DNA of 64,000 nt from Ustulina deusta (lineage: Eukaryota; Ascomycota; Sordariomycetes; Xylariales; Xylariaceae): positions 496,001-560,000 of the forward strand of contig JAJNNX010000018.1 in NCBI GenBank assembly GCA_023159155.1. The letters run 5' to 3'. The translations under genes were made by a program, and so were the position numbers. The notes under the pieces were generated by a model, which saw nothing but the letters and a program-made list of their open reading frames with translations, was not told the DNA's origin and searched no databases. Positions 12,318-24,585 of this stretch are shown one piece after another (the stretch's first letter is position 1; each line of letters opens with the position of its first letter).

Positions 12318-14088
12318 ATGAAGGGCGAGGTGAGTAGCCAGTCCCGGCTCCGTCGAATGACCTTGGTCTGTGGTCTTGGTCTTGGTCTTGGGTCTTGCCA
12401 CCAGCGTTGAGGGCAAGCATCTCGAGTGCCAACGTCATCAACACCACATTCCGAGCCATTGCCCCCAGCACCACGGCTGTTATCCCTGATGAAGTTGAAA
12501 TCTAACACCTCTTTCACTCCAGATCCTCCATCTTCACTTGGGCCAGGCTGGTACCCAGCTCGGTAACAGCGCTTGGGAGCTGTAAGTAGTACACCGCCTT
12601 GCTCATTCATGGACAATGCCGCGTCAAAGAGAATGGAAGGCTAATCACCACCACCGCCGCTCTCCAGGTACCTTCTCGAGCATGGTCTCGGACCTGATGG
12701 TCGCCCTGATCCTAACGCGAAGGATATCCTTGATGGCGGCTCGTACGAGACGTTCTTCACCGAGACCAGCGGCGGCAAATACGTCCCCCGTTCCCTCTTC
12801 GTCGACTTGGACCCTTCGCCCATTGACGAGATCCGGACTGGTGGCTACCGTCAGCTCTTCCACCCCGAGCTTCTTGTCAGCGGCAAGGAGGATGCTGCCA
12901 ACAACTATGCCCGTGGTCACTACACCATTGGCAAGGAGATGGTTGATAGCACCTTGGACCGAATCCGTCGCGTTGTTGGTAAGGACGATATATATGCCCT
13001 GGAAGACAATTGCTTCCCCGTTTCCCCACTGACATTCTAAACCAGACAACTGCAACTGTCTCCAAGGTTTCTTGATCTTCCACTCTTTCGGTGGTGGTAC
13101 TGGTTCCGGTTTTGGTGCTCTCCTGCTTGAGCGTCTGTCTACCGAGTACGGCAAGAAGTGCAAGCTTGAGTTCGCCGTGTACCCTGCTCCTCGGGTCTCG
13201 ACTGCTGTTGTAGAGCCCTACAATGCTGTTCTGTCGACTCACAGCACCATCGAGAACTCTGATTGTACTTTCCTGGTCGATAACGAGGCTGTTTACGATA
13301 TCTGTCGACGCAACTTGGACATCCCCCGTCCCAGCTATGAGCACCTGAACCGTCTGATTGCCCAGGTTGTCAGCTCTATCACCTCGTCTCTACGTTTCGA
13401 TGGTGCCCTCAATGTTGATCTCAACGAGTTCCAGACCAATTTGGTCCCCTATCCCCGAATCCACTACCCTCTCATCAGCTACGCCCCCGTTGTCTCCGCC
13501 GCCAAGAGTGCGCACGAGAGCTTCAAGGTCCACGATCTTACTTTCCAATGTAAGTCCTTACTTTTCATCTTTCCAACACTTTTCATCTTACTGACCTATC
13601 TTGCAGGCTTCGAGCCCAACAACCAGATGGTGGTCTGCGATCCCCGAAATGGAAAGTACATGGCCGTCGCTCTTCTGTACCGTGGCGATGTTGTTCCTCG
13701 TGACTGCAACGCCGCCATTGCCGCTCTGAAGGCTAAGGCCTCCTTCAACTTGGTCGAGTGGTGCCCGACTGGTTTCAAACTGGGTATCAACTACCAGAAG
13801 CCCATGGCTGTTCCAACAGCGTCCCCCTCTGACGGTGGCCTTGCCTCAGTCGACCGCTCCGTTTCCATGTTGTCCAATACGACAGCGATCGCTGAAGCTT
13901 GGTCTCGCTTGGACTACAAGTTCGATCTTATGTACAGCAAACGAGCTTTCGTTCACTGGTATGTGGGTGAAGGTATGGAGGAAGGCGAGTTCTCCGAGGC
14001 CCGTGAGGATCTTGCTGCTCTTGAGAAGGATTATGAGGAGGTAGCGGCCGATAGCTTCGAGCCTGATGAGACCGATGCTGAGTACTAA
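12318..14088 (+). CDS. Alpha-tubulin
   Basis: Five exons (12318-12329, 12523-12581, 12668-12978, 13046-13549, 13607-14088) encode 455 residues. The first exon codes only MKGE, as is common in fungal tubulin genes. Marks of alpha-tubulin are [20 protein letters not shown], the GTP-binding [17 protein letters not shown], and the Glu in [18 protein letters not shown] that drives hydrolysis of beta-bound GTP. The acidic tail ends in a Tyr after DETDA. It forms microtubules with beta-tubulin. The last intron (57 nt) is a multiple of three and lacks an in-frame stop. The residues TGGYRQLF, where TGPYRQLF or TGTYRQLF is usual, may point to the second, more divergent alpha isotype, but the isotype cannot be fixed here. 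Confidence 0.96.
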
Positions 14089-17000
14089 GCTTCCTTTCGA
14101 CGTATAATACCCGCCTAGGGTTGCCTGTGCAATCCCTAGCAAGTCCAGTATTGGTTTCTTGGTCCTACGGTTACCACAAGATACCATTGTCTTTCGGAGT
14201 CGCGTGATTTACAAAATCGGCGGGGGGGTATTACGGTCTGCTTACTCGCTGAACATGAGTTGCTTGGACAAGGTCAATCTCGATATATTGAGCCACTTTT
14301 TTAAAAAGGAAAAAAAACCGAAATGTCGGAGTTTGATCGGAAGAGGATAACACCGTATCGTCATAAGATCCAACGGTCACGGGTGTCCGAAAATCTAGAT
14401 CTCCCTAGCCTTCTCTCTGTAGGCTCTACATGAGAAACATTCGCACATTTGTGCAAAATATAACCTTGTTTTCTTCCTCATTGATCTCGACTTTGTTCCA
14501 AATAGGGACATCCTTTTCTGCAATGTTCGAACTAGCGATCGTAAATTGGTCCCAGTGCTATTAAACACTGTTGTGCAACATTATGAAAAAATAATTCTCC
14601 TTCGGTTTGCCAGGCCAGTTATCGTACCAAAGTGCGTCAACAACTTAAGCGACGAGGACTCTAGAAGGCGAAACATAGCATTAACCTATACGTAGAGGCG
14701 TATTCTATAGCCACTCAATAGGGTGGCGAAGAAGCGATAGGATCGACTCAATTAAGTTTCATATTTCTTTTGGAAATGTTTCAATTATTCGACTCGCTAA
14801 GAGTGCGTAATCATGGCAGCTGCTGTCTTGAGATAGGAGTCCGAGTCTTGAGGTATCTGTTGGAGAGTGCTCTAGTGTCGTCTGTCGTCTAGGCAGTCAT
14901 ATAGGACTCGTTGAAGGAACAGTAATGGCCGAATGTTATATCACATAAGGGTTATTGTGGTCTATAAGTGCGAGGACTGGGTATGAGTCCTCCTATGTCC
15001 TAGTTTTCGTTTTCGCTACCGATATGTTGTGTGTATGCCTGCGTGTATACACTGGGTGGTAGTAGCAATATAGATCGTGAAACGGAAAATTCAGCCGAGT
15101 GGAGGTCGTTATGGTCCTAGTCTTTGCCGTCCTTCAAGATATGTTGGTGCAGACAACTCAAATTTACTACTACTAACTCCTTCTAGGCTGTGGTGGAATT
15201 TTGACTTGGAGAAGAGATAGATTGATGTGAGGTTGTCAAGGTCGTCTTTCCTTGAGGAAGGGGTTTCCATCCATGGTTGAGCATGTCGGCTGTGAGGAAG
15301 CTTTGCCCAGTTCGCTCCCCGGACTGGTTTGGTCGTCTTTGAGGATTGGCGGAGAGGTTATATCTGTCTTTCCCCGATGAGAGGGATTCCAGAGTAAGTT
15401 TAATCTAATATCTAAGGGCTGTTTTCCGCGAGGTATTATTGCAGGTAAACTGCTTAACACAACCTAGTAATAAGTTCTAGCATTTTCGATACTACGTAGT
15501 TTAGCGTCTCGCGCCGACTGAAGCGAACACCATTCAACGTTTCCCAGCCCGAGCTAGGATGAATACATATAGACGAACTCTGCAGAAACACCCGAGGTCA
15601 TCAGAACCACTAACTTACACATGAAAGCGTATAGGAACCCTCCAATGGTACCTACAAACTTTACGGATTTCGGAGTCCTATATAGGAATACAGCGGACAT
15701 GATCTCGATGTCAGCAGCAGATATGATAGTATCGTTGCATATCGTAGGATGGTAACCATGAAAGCATAGTAACAGGGGGATTACGGCATAGTACCATCTG
15801 GCCCAAACCTGTAGAAGGATCGCATCTATTCACGGGGTTCATGGCTTGGATCACTAAACCTCGCCAAAGAATATCGATCTAGGAACTCCTCGGATAATTT
15901 TCAGGGATCGAGGCAACTCATCCAAAAGGAAGACATTGCTAAGATTCATATCTGATGACCGTGATATTAGCAGCACCATACTAATTACGCAAGATCAGCT
16001 GTTGAAGCAGGGCTAGGAAAACATACCACTAAGGCTTGTCGAGTTCCCGACACCTACTCATTCTAATAATTCGTCTTGTCAGTTCAACTATGCTCCTTAC
16101 GTTCGACTAGTATCGGATATCTCGGGCGCACGATTGAAGCCGGCCCACGCTGTAGTTCTAGCATTCTCGTACATCATTCAGGCCGTTATAATGCTACCAC
16201 GACTGTCCTGTCATTGATATAGAATCATAGTTGTCTGTCTCCTTCGTAAGGCATCGAAACCTAAGTATCGAGTCTCAATTGGAGGGCAACGTGACGACCG
16301 GCGCAACCCCAGCCTAGAGAATGAAATCGAAGACGCAGCGTCGCCTATCTAGATAGTACCTAGTCTGTCGCCGTCGTCTACTCCATCGGTGCAGGGGTGG
16401 TTGAACTGACCTCTCGACTCTCTCCCAAAGCCGCGACCAGATGAGCGAAAGCAACTAGAACTCTACTGAGATAAATATATAGACTTTGTCGTATTCGTAT
16501 TATGATATCATTTTACATTCTGTATTAACATTCAATGTTGGTTACTTAGCAGTTATGAGCAAACGCATGTGAACCTTACTAATTAGGCTGTCAGCGACTA
16601 GACACGGTGAGCGTGTGAGCAGGAATGCCATGCTTGTATGAAGTAGGATTCAAGATACCTCGGTAGCTTCGACTTCATCAGGGCATTTTTGTAGCTAGGG
16701 AATAAAACAGCGACCGGACTATCACATTCTTCATCCAGAATTTCGATCACAGTGGGGTCCCAACGCTTCAACAGAGAGTTTAGGCTTGCTCTGTTCACAA
16801 ACAGAGTCTCTCAGGATCCCGCCATAACGCGGATGATCAAGGCTGCCAAGATAATACTTGCTGATAATAGGACCCCAAAGCCAAGAAGCGGCTCACGTGT
16901 GGTTGGAAAGGTAACATTACCAGTAAATCTGCAGCAACGAGAGACGGCCAGGAGAGCAAGGGGGTTGATTCCCACCGCCGAAATTTATTTCTGGACCGTT

Positions 17001-18914
17001 TCGACGTCGGAAAGAGCGTATAGCTTCAGCCAGGCATAAACCAAGTCAAGTTCAGGACAAGGAGGGAGAAAACACTCTTCATTTCCAGGACTTTGCTTCA
17101 CTGTCCAGCCAACACGCTTTACAACTTTCCCTACGAAGATGGTGCACCGGGAAGCTCACGCACTTCCTCTCTGCCGCACAAGAATCGATCAAGATAAGAA
17201 ATAATTAAATAATTAAATCAGCCGACCGATGCGACCCGACTGAAACCCCTCTACACTAGTGTTGGGCATCGTATGTCTCATTGGTGCGCAAGATCCTGCG
17301 GATTTTGGGTGTGGCGTTATTGAAAGGCCCCATAAGCTACGTGTAGCCCTCGGAAATGGCATTGTCGCTGGAGAAAGTACATAGCATCAACCTGATCAAT
17401 CATCAAACCTATAGTTTAGTGCAGAGTCTCAGAACGGGAAAGCTAGCGCTGTCGTGAGAATTGCGCGGTTCTTCTCGACTCTCTTCCACGGTTCCGAGAC
17501 GACTTTTATCCTAGCCACCTCGGGCGAAGGCCAGAGTCCACCTTGATCAGGGTCTGCGGATCACGCCCCCATCCCATCGCGTGGGGTCATGGGATAAACA
17601 TCCAAGGCGTAACGTAACCTACGATAGCAGCATGTACCGACAGTACCTCTTTGCGAGAAAACCCGGACCAAATTTCGGGCATACCTACCTTGACTACGCG
17701 TGGAATGAGGTGTAGGTAGATCGTATCAATCTCACGTCAAGTTCCAAGGCCGATATGAAATATGAGAGGATAGAATCGAACTTACGGCCCAACATTTTTA
17801 CCAAGGCTTGGGTTCTTAAATCTACTTGGAATTATCTTCACACTGCACACGGGCTCTTGTTGCTTTATTGACTAGTAAAATAAAATAAAAAGGTGTTTCG
17901 CTCGGTTCAGCAGGCTCCGAGCCGTAGTTGTTCAGTATGCGAGAGGGTGCTTCTTCCGAAGGGTCTGAATACTGGAGAAAGCCCCAGAAACAACAATTGT
18001 TGAGTGGAGAAGTCGATGCATAGCCGGCATTCAACTAATAGCTCGGCGCCCTAAACGGCAAAAGAAACCTTATGACAGACGTATCATATGCACGAGCAAC
18101 GATGTTGAGTGATGTCCTAACGATCACCGCATTTCTCGTCTAGATAGATAGGATACCCTACTCGCTAATGAGATCGCCTGACCTTGCACTATCTATCTAT
18201 CTACCCGCCTCTTTCTTGACGAGACGTGCCGGGCTCCCATGATGAAGCCAGAGGAGCGCAAACGGCCGTCGAGGAGAAGATAAACCCGATGGCGGCGAGC
18301 CATTGGCAATATTGCACCTATGAATTCCCAAATCAGGCATCTTGACACTGAGATCATCGCGGCTGGGACCCCCTGTAGCACACGGCTTTGAGGGGAACCC
18401 AGCATCTTGGCATCATTAAATAGGGTCCTACAATGGCACCATGTAACTCTCCCAATAACTTGGTCGATGGAGGGCTTCGAACGGCGCCATGCTGTACATA
18501 GCATTGGATTTGCAGCTGCAATGTCGGTAGTGGCTCGAATTTCGTGCAATGCCACCGTGACAAATCTATGTAGACTAGTAGGCTGCTGGTCTCTCTAGAT
18601 GCCTGGCAGACCGCCTAGCTCGTGAATGGACAGATGGCTTCTACAGCATCGTATCAGCTAATTGGACATACAGTAGGTAACTCAACAACAGAAAATGCTG
18701 CATGCGGGGACTGGGAATTATTGGGGGATAACAAGGGCTTTTCGGTCTAGCGAGGTGATGATAGAGCAGCTTGGGCATAGCTTGAGATGCTTAAGAGAAA
18801 GAATTTTCCCTCATTCGACTTTGATGATGCTAGGTTAGTGTTCACCCGTAGCCTTCAACCCTCACCCATCCATCCCAAGTCGAGTCCTATTCTTCAACTG
18901 CCGCCTGAGTCAAG
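14089..18914. other. Long gene-poor region
   Basis: Nearly 5 kb without a supportable gene. Open frames are short and random-looking on both strands (for example 16752-17039 and 18193-18555). I see no transposase, reverse transcriptase, tRNA or long repeat. Small ATCT/AGAT runs occur at 18143-18205. The first few hundred bases will be the tubulin 3' UTR and the last few hundred the protease promoter. Confidence 0.55.
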
Positions 18915-20292
18915 ATGAGGTTACTCGGTCTCCTCCTAGGCACTCCTCTAGTCCTAGCAGCCCCTCTACTTGAGACCAAGGGGCAGGCGATTCCAGGGAA
19001 ATGGATCGTAGTAATGAAGGAAAACTACGAGATTGACGTCGTCTCGGGTAAAAAAAGGGATATTGGGGTTGAATCCCTCGTTGCTCCTCGGCATACCTAC
19101 AACATGAGGAGCTTCAAAGCTTATGCCATGGATGCTTCAGATGAGGTAATAAACGAGATTGCCAAGCTAGAAGATGTGAGTTGAAAATCCGTACAAGGGG
19201 ACCTAGTAATCTCAGAGTTTATGACAAAGACTTACTTTCATAGGTTGCTTATATCGAGCCTGATACCATGGCAGAAATTACGACGACGGCGTTTGAAAGT
19301 AACTCTCCTTGGGGCCTCGCCAGGATTTCGAGCAGAGAGCCGAACACGAGCAGCTATGTATACGACGACAGTGCGGGTGAAGGGACGTATACATACATCA
19401 TCGACTCGGGGATATACGTCGACCATCCAGAGTTCGAGGGGCGCGCCACCTGGGGGACCAGCGTGGTGGCGGGCGACGCGAAGCCTACAGCCGACGAGAA
19501 CGGACACGGCACGCACGTCGCCGGCACCGCCGGATCCAAGACGTACGGCGTGGCCAAGAAAACCAACCTCATCGCCGTCAAGGTCTTGAACGCCGCAGGC
19601 TCGGGGCCCATCAGCCAGGTCATCGCGGGGATCCAATGGGTAGTGGACGACGCCAAGTCGAAGAACCGTAAGCGGAGCGCTATTCATACATGATGATGAC
19701 CTCGTCCCTTTAGAGAGAGAGAGAAAAACGGTCGTGCTTGCCTTCTAACGTCGCGATCGCAGGCCTCAACAAATCCGTCGCGAACATCTCGCTCGGAGCC
19801 ATATCCATCGGCAACTCGAGCCTGAGTCTCGCCGCGGGCGCCGCCGTGGAGGAAGGTCTCTTCATTGCCGCGGCGGCGGGGAATTCGCAGCTTCCGGTGG
19901 AATTCTTCTCGCCGGCCCAGTACCCGACCGTGTGCTCGATAGCGGCCAGCGCGCCGGACGACTCGCGGGCGGACTTCTCCAATTACGGCAACGGCATCGA
20001 CCTGTTCGCGCCGGGCGTCGACGTCATATCGACTTACAACAACGGTTCTACCGCCGTGCTGTCGGGCACGTCGATGGCCGCACCGCACGTCGCGGGTCTC
20101 GGCGCGTACCTGCTGGGCCTCGAGGGCGACCGTGATCCCGTCGCTCTGTGCGAGCGGATGCAGGAGCTTGCTACGAAGGACGTCGTCACGGACTCTATGT
20201 CGCCGAATAATATGGTGGCCTTTAACGGTGCGGATGACGTGTCTCTAAAGATACACCTGGAGCATCTGGTTGAGAAGTTAGGCCCGGAGTAG
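18915..20292 (+). CDS. Secreted subtilisin-like serine protease (S8A, proteinase K type)
   Basis: Three exons (18915-19175, 19244-19667, 19763-20292) encode 404 residues. Residues 1-16 form a signal peptide and the inhibitor I9 propeptide follows (GKWIVVMKENYEID to AYIEPD). The catalytic triad is Asp141 (YIIDSGIYVDH), His175 (ENGHGTHVAGT) and Ser332 (LSGTSMAAPHVAG), with the oxyanion Asn269 (AAAAGNSQ). Both introns have good donors (gtgagt, gtaagc) and joining restores frame. Length and layout fit the extracellular alkaline protease family that degrades external protein during saprotrophy or host invasion. The His motif has Val where proteinase K has Cys (HGTHCAG). The tail after the Ser motif is short, so there is no extra C-terminal domain. 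Confidence 0.94.
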
Positions 20293-20492
20293 AGGTCGAT
20301 AATCTGTTGCATCACTATTTTAGATAATGAGGGAAGCATGATTTTGAGGCCCGAACTTGATATAAACATGTTACGAATTATGTAAGGCGTTATAATTCTT
20401 GGATTTCAATATCGCCTGGGTCCCAGGCAAGCGAAAGAGGTCGGGACTTCAAATTATTGACTGGTTTGTTGGATAGCTTTGTCGGTGTCACC

Positions 20493-21857
20493 TCAAGGCT
20501 TGGATTGGTGTTCACCCTGAGGCACCATCATCCCGTGCATGCCTCGATATGGCGACGGTTCGGCGGGCTTCCACCCACCCTTCTGTAGCAGATCCCCATC
20601 TTGAAGGCGGAACACTTCAACCTTCAGGGGTCGACAACACTTGATCATTTCCTTCTCGCTGGCAGCACCAAAGCCCCAGAGTGACAGGTCACCGCCTGGG
20701 CATGTACCTGTTTGAGAACGAGTCTGTCAGCATATCTATCCCTGGCTGGGCATGGTAACACTGAGACGGCTAGTAGGGCAGGAGCGATAATTTGGTTGTA
20801 TGGTTTGTACCGCCAGGTCTATACCCAGAAGATAGATGAAGAAGATGCTTCGAAGCAGACGTATGCCGTGTAGTATTGAAAAGGGAAGAAAAACTTCGTG
20901 GGAAGGAAATGAGGGGAGTATAAACATACTAAGGGCCATAAGCACGTCTTGTTCAGCTAGAAACTCGATGTAATCTCCTGGGCCAGCAGGGCAAGGATTC
21001 ATAAAATAACGGCCATGCTCATCAAGCCCCGTAACTTGGAATATGTTGATGACGTCGTGGATATCGTGCTCGACCAACCCGAAGGGCAGCACGGCGCGCG
21101 TGAGGTTCGATCTGCAATGGAAATCGTAGTGCTCACTCGGCTCTCCGTTTCCCTCGCCGCTCGTGAGCACGGCGTTGATATAAGGGTCGCACCCCGTGCC
21201 GAGGAGATCGTGCACACGCCCGCCGTACTCGTCGACCCCATACCAAGATAGCGAGTCCTCCAGAATTGTTACCAGCGGCCGCATGTACGGGGCAATCGAC
21301 CACAGACGGTCGCCTACCGATACGTGGGATGAGTGGAGCTGTTTTGTTCGCGATGCCCAGAAGCGCTCCCGCGGATTGTGCGCGTTCCAAATGTTGAGGT
21401 CGCCTTTTGGGGTTTGTCACGTTAGCAACCACAGCACTCGGTCATGTTTTCCGGAGGCTTTCTGCCTCGAATTAGGTTCTGCAGCAGCAGTAATCGAGCT
21501 ACTATTAGAAGAGTGCGCCTATCGTTGCCGTCATAATGACCACAATCTCGATCATTTCATTGGATTGTAAAGGAAACGTGAGCAAGTAGTGAATAGTAAA
21601 CTAGACGTACCAACCTGAGGCCCCTCAGGCGTACTGATACGAATGATGCATCCGGCATCCGCTTTCCATGCTCGTCCGGATCTAATAGGGATCACGAACT
21701 CGTCGCTCTTCAAGCGCGGAGCGTCTCGAACCCGCGCATACAGTTCCTCATCAACGCTCAGCGGCGACCCAGCGGTAGGGAGGTAGGCAGGCTTCGGTCT
21801 AGGGATCGGCTTTCGAGCCTGCCGACGGGCATCTGCTTCTTCTGGAGTCAAATCCAT
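20493..21857 (-). CDS. DUF1989 (urea carboxylase-associated family) protein
   Basis: Three exons on the minus strand (21857-21611, 21403-20930, 20707-20493) encode 311 residues. Joining gives continuous family blocks: GCIIRISTPEGPQVGDLN, then IWNAHNPRERFWASRTKQ, HDLLGTGCDPY, NLTRAVLPFGL, VINIFQVTGLDEHGRYF, PAGPGDYIEFLAEQDVLMA and CPGGDLSLWG. In bacteria this domain occurs beside urea carboxylase and allophanate hydrolase genes and is thought to act in urea or amine nitrogen metabolism; in fungi it is often a stand-alone gene without a proven role. The Cys and His residues conserved in these blocks suggest metal binding, which is inference. The 207-nt first intron is long for this window. Confidence 0.87.
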
Positions 21858-22925
21858 TGGCCGCGAGCTCTCGTTATATATGAAACCCAGAGTTTCTTGT
21901 TCTTATTTCCTCGTCAGAATGGGGGGTTCGATCTCAATTTTGTTAGCTTTACGACTGTGCACAACACCACATCGATACACACCGTTTTGACACCCCAGCT
22001 CCCTCCCAAGCCACTATAAATACGCGCAGCCTGATAAAGTTCGTGTATTTATGCTCTTTCGCTAATCCCAAGAAAGAAAGAAAAAATATCCAGGTTATAT
22101 AAGGTGAGTGGCGAAGGGGCTGTATAGTATGTAGTAGAAAGCTAGAAATGTAGTCGGATGGCTCTCATCCTCACTTTAGGTAAGGGCAGCCGTTATATCC
22201 ACAATGCTTATCATACGATTATACAATAGTGTTGTTGGAGACTATATCCAGTATCTCTGCCCTTTCGTAATTACTACGCATGCGCTAGACATATACTAGT
22301 ATAATTCGCCGATAACGGCACCTCTACTCCACGTAGCAAGTAGAGCTTTCATGTCATAAAAAACCCTGTGTAATGCGCCTTTGAGCTCGCTTACGAAGTA
22401 TTAAAGCCGACCGTGAGCTGTGTATTGGTCAAGGTCTGTGTGGGACACATGCCGGTGATAAGAATTCATGGCATGATCCATAAAAGGTAGACGGGAAGGG
22501 TAAGGTGGATGGGCACACCTTTTCGAATTGAGAGGGCATTTTCGGTATCTGAATCGCCAATGGGCTTCAACATGATTTGCGCAAGTTGTTATGAGTTTTG
22601 CAGTTGGTATACATCAGTCTCGGTCATTTAATAAACGCTCTTCTGTAAAGATGCCGGGAGAATAAGCTATACCTGCGTTCTTATTCTCTAGGCATTCTAG
22701 ACTTTTGTGAGTAGTCTAAAGTGGGTTGTATATGTCAATGCGAGATATGTATGGATCTATATGCTAGAAATCTACAATGCCATCAATGTGAAAGTAAAAC
22801 ACTTGAACCACGCTATGCTACGAGCCAGCCCAAAACAACTGGCGCCAACAGGATCGTCGATATGTGCACAGATGTCAGGGATATATATTACACTACCCTA
22901 TGGGAGTGGATATATCAGTATTCTG

Positions 22926-22946
22926 TATATATATATATATATATAT
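22926..22946. repeat. (TA)n microsatellite
   Basis: Uninterrupted alternating T and A for 21 bases, just upstream of the dispersed 40-bp repeat. Confidence 0.95.
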
Positions 22947-22969
22947 GGGTGCTGCCCCCCTAGATATTT

Positions 22970-23009
22970 GGGAGGTTCAGGAATCAATTGACCACTCTAT
23001 TGAGCCCTA
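22970..23009 (+). repeat. Dispersed repeat, copy A
   Basis: A 40-bp block starting gggaggttcaggaatcaatt matches 59827-59866 with five differences, all transitions. Both copies follow a TA-rich stretch. Confidence 0.8.
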
Positions 23010-23151
23010 ACTACCTACCTGCTTCCCAGCTGCAGATGAGACTCTCTATTCACTCTGGACCTAACCCACTCTGACAACAGAGCATCATTTCTCTTTCACA
23101 AGCGTTCCAACCTAGGGCCGCGTCTTCGCCCTTTCGACAAATACGATTGAA

Positions 23152-24585
23152 TCATAAAATAACCTCGATTGCACCGTCTTCCCTCATATATTGTGCTACC
23201 CCATATCGCTTGGCTTGTAGACTAGTAAATCATAAAATCAGCAACGATAATTCTCATCAGGCTTGAAGCTAGCGGTGATTCGCCTTACCTCCACTCAAGA
23301 TTACCAGTATTGACCGTCCGCATCAGGTCTATGACCTGAGATATCGCATCAAGCTCACAAGCATCAAACGTGTCGCTTGACAAGAGAACATCGTTAGCTG
23401 TGCGGTCGAAAAGAGCTACTAGTTGCCCAGTGCGGTCTAGCGACATCTTCACAGCGACGTCGAGGTCGTTATACTGATGGAAAAGTATCGCAACTGAATT
23501 GATGACGCTCTGTGCCTTCTAGAATAGGTGGTTAGTCCAACATTTCCATTATTCCCGTCCCTTGGGGTGAAGAGTGTGTGTTACTTACCATCTCTTTCTT
23601 CAAAGATAGTAGATCGTTCACAATGGAGTTTATCCCGACTGTTGTGACCCATAACGTGCTATATGCCTCGGACTGCACAAATCTGGGTGGCAGCTGTACT
23701 TGAAGGGCATACCTGCGAACAACGACATTAGCGCAGTACTACCATGATTCAACCTAGAAGATTGGTATGCGTACTCGGAGAGACCAAGCAACGTCCCCAT
23801 CCCACTCGTCAGCATCCTCACTTCCCAATATTCCTTCAGGCCAGGCATTTCGCTGCCTCGCTCGGCCTCGGCCTCTAACCTCGTTGCGTCGATATACCGA
23901 TCAAAATGGTCGAGCAAAATCCTTCGCTGATCTATTCACCCCCCGCTGTCAATGGTTCTTTGTCTTCACTGTATGGACAACGCGGGAAAACTGTAACGTA
24001 CCTTGGTTATAGAACGCGCAAGCTTCAATCGCTATCGGCTGGAAACTCTGTATCAGGGGGTTCGCCGTCGTGATAGTCTTGCTACCCTCAGCGGAACTTA
24101 TTGTGCTACGAATGAAGTCTTTGGTCGACATCCGTAGCCTCTCAGCGGCAGCCGGATCGTCTGCCAATTTCTCAATAGCGTCATCCCACATGCCAAACCA
24201 TATCACCAAGTCTGTCATGACTCTATACGACCTTATTGATGCCATGGGCCACCATCTATTGCGCGTTAGTCACCAGACATTCCACTCATATATTTCTCTA
24301 TCTGTTCATACCTGGCAGCCAAGAGAGCGGGATCAGCGTCAGAAATAGTTTTTCGGTTCTTTTCACTCGTGAGCCTGGTGTGAAATTAGTCCATTTCCAA
24401 ACCTGGTGTCCTTGATACTCCATGACGTACATGGCAAACCGCCTGTCAACGACACTTTTAACGGCTTCGTAGTTCTCGTGCTGTCCACAGGGCCAATGTG
24501 ACAAGACCGGCCGCATATCTGGGATGACAAGTTTCTGGCCGGACAGTCTCTGTGCTAACAGCATTCTCTGGTTGACTGTAGGCAT
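23152..24585 (-). CDS. Class I terpene synthase (fungal sesquiterpene synthase type)
   Basis: Seven minus-strand exons (24585-24431, 24374-24312, 24255-24002, 23931-23775, 23712-23589, 23518-23289, 23221-23152) encode 350 residues. Every joint was fixed by a GT-AG pair and recovery of a family motif. Visible are KLVIPDMRPVLSHW near the start, LLAARWWP, the metal-binding aspartate-rich motif at residues 97-101 (WDDAIE), the NSE triad at 242-250 (NDLLSLKKE) and the C-terminal Arg333-Tyr334 pair (WSLQAKRYG) that binds diphosphate. These make a complete, apparently active cyclase for a prenyl diphosphate, most likely farnesyl diphosphate. The product cannot be predicted. No tailoring genes flank it; the neighbours are a DUF1989 gene and MED16. 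A single-frame reading breaks it into unrelated pieces. Confidence 0.9.

Larger units (their letters stand above)
21858..23151. other. Intergenic spacer with (TA)n and dispersed repeat copy A
   Basis: Promoter of the DUF1989 gene on the left and 3' flank of the terpene synthase gene on the right. It holds a (TA)n tract (22926-22946) directly before one copy of a 40-bp dispersed repeat. No gene is supported. Confidence 0.6.

Noticed and set aside
18193..18555. 120-codon minus-strand open frame
   Set aside because: Overlaps other frames on both strands, lacks any recognisable domain and ends in simple repeats.
24298..24585. Single-frame reading of the first terpene synthase exon through to MNR
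   Set aside because: It reads through a 56-nt intron (gtacgt donor at 24430, caccag acceptor ending at 24375); only the spliced frame gives the family's AARWWP block.
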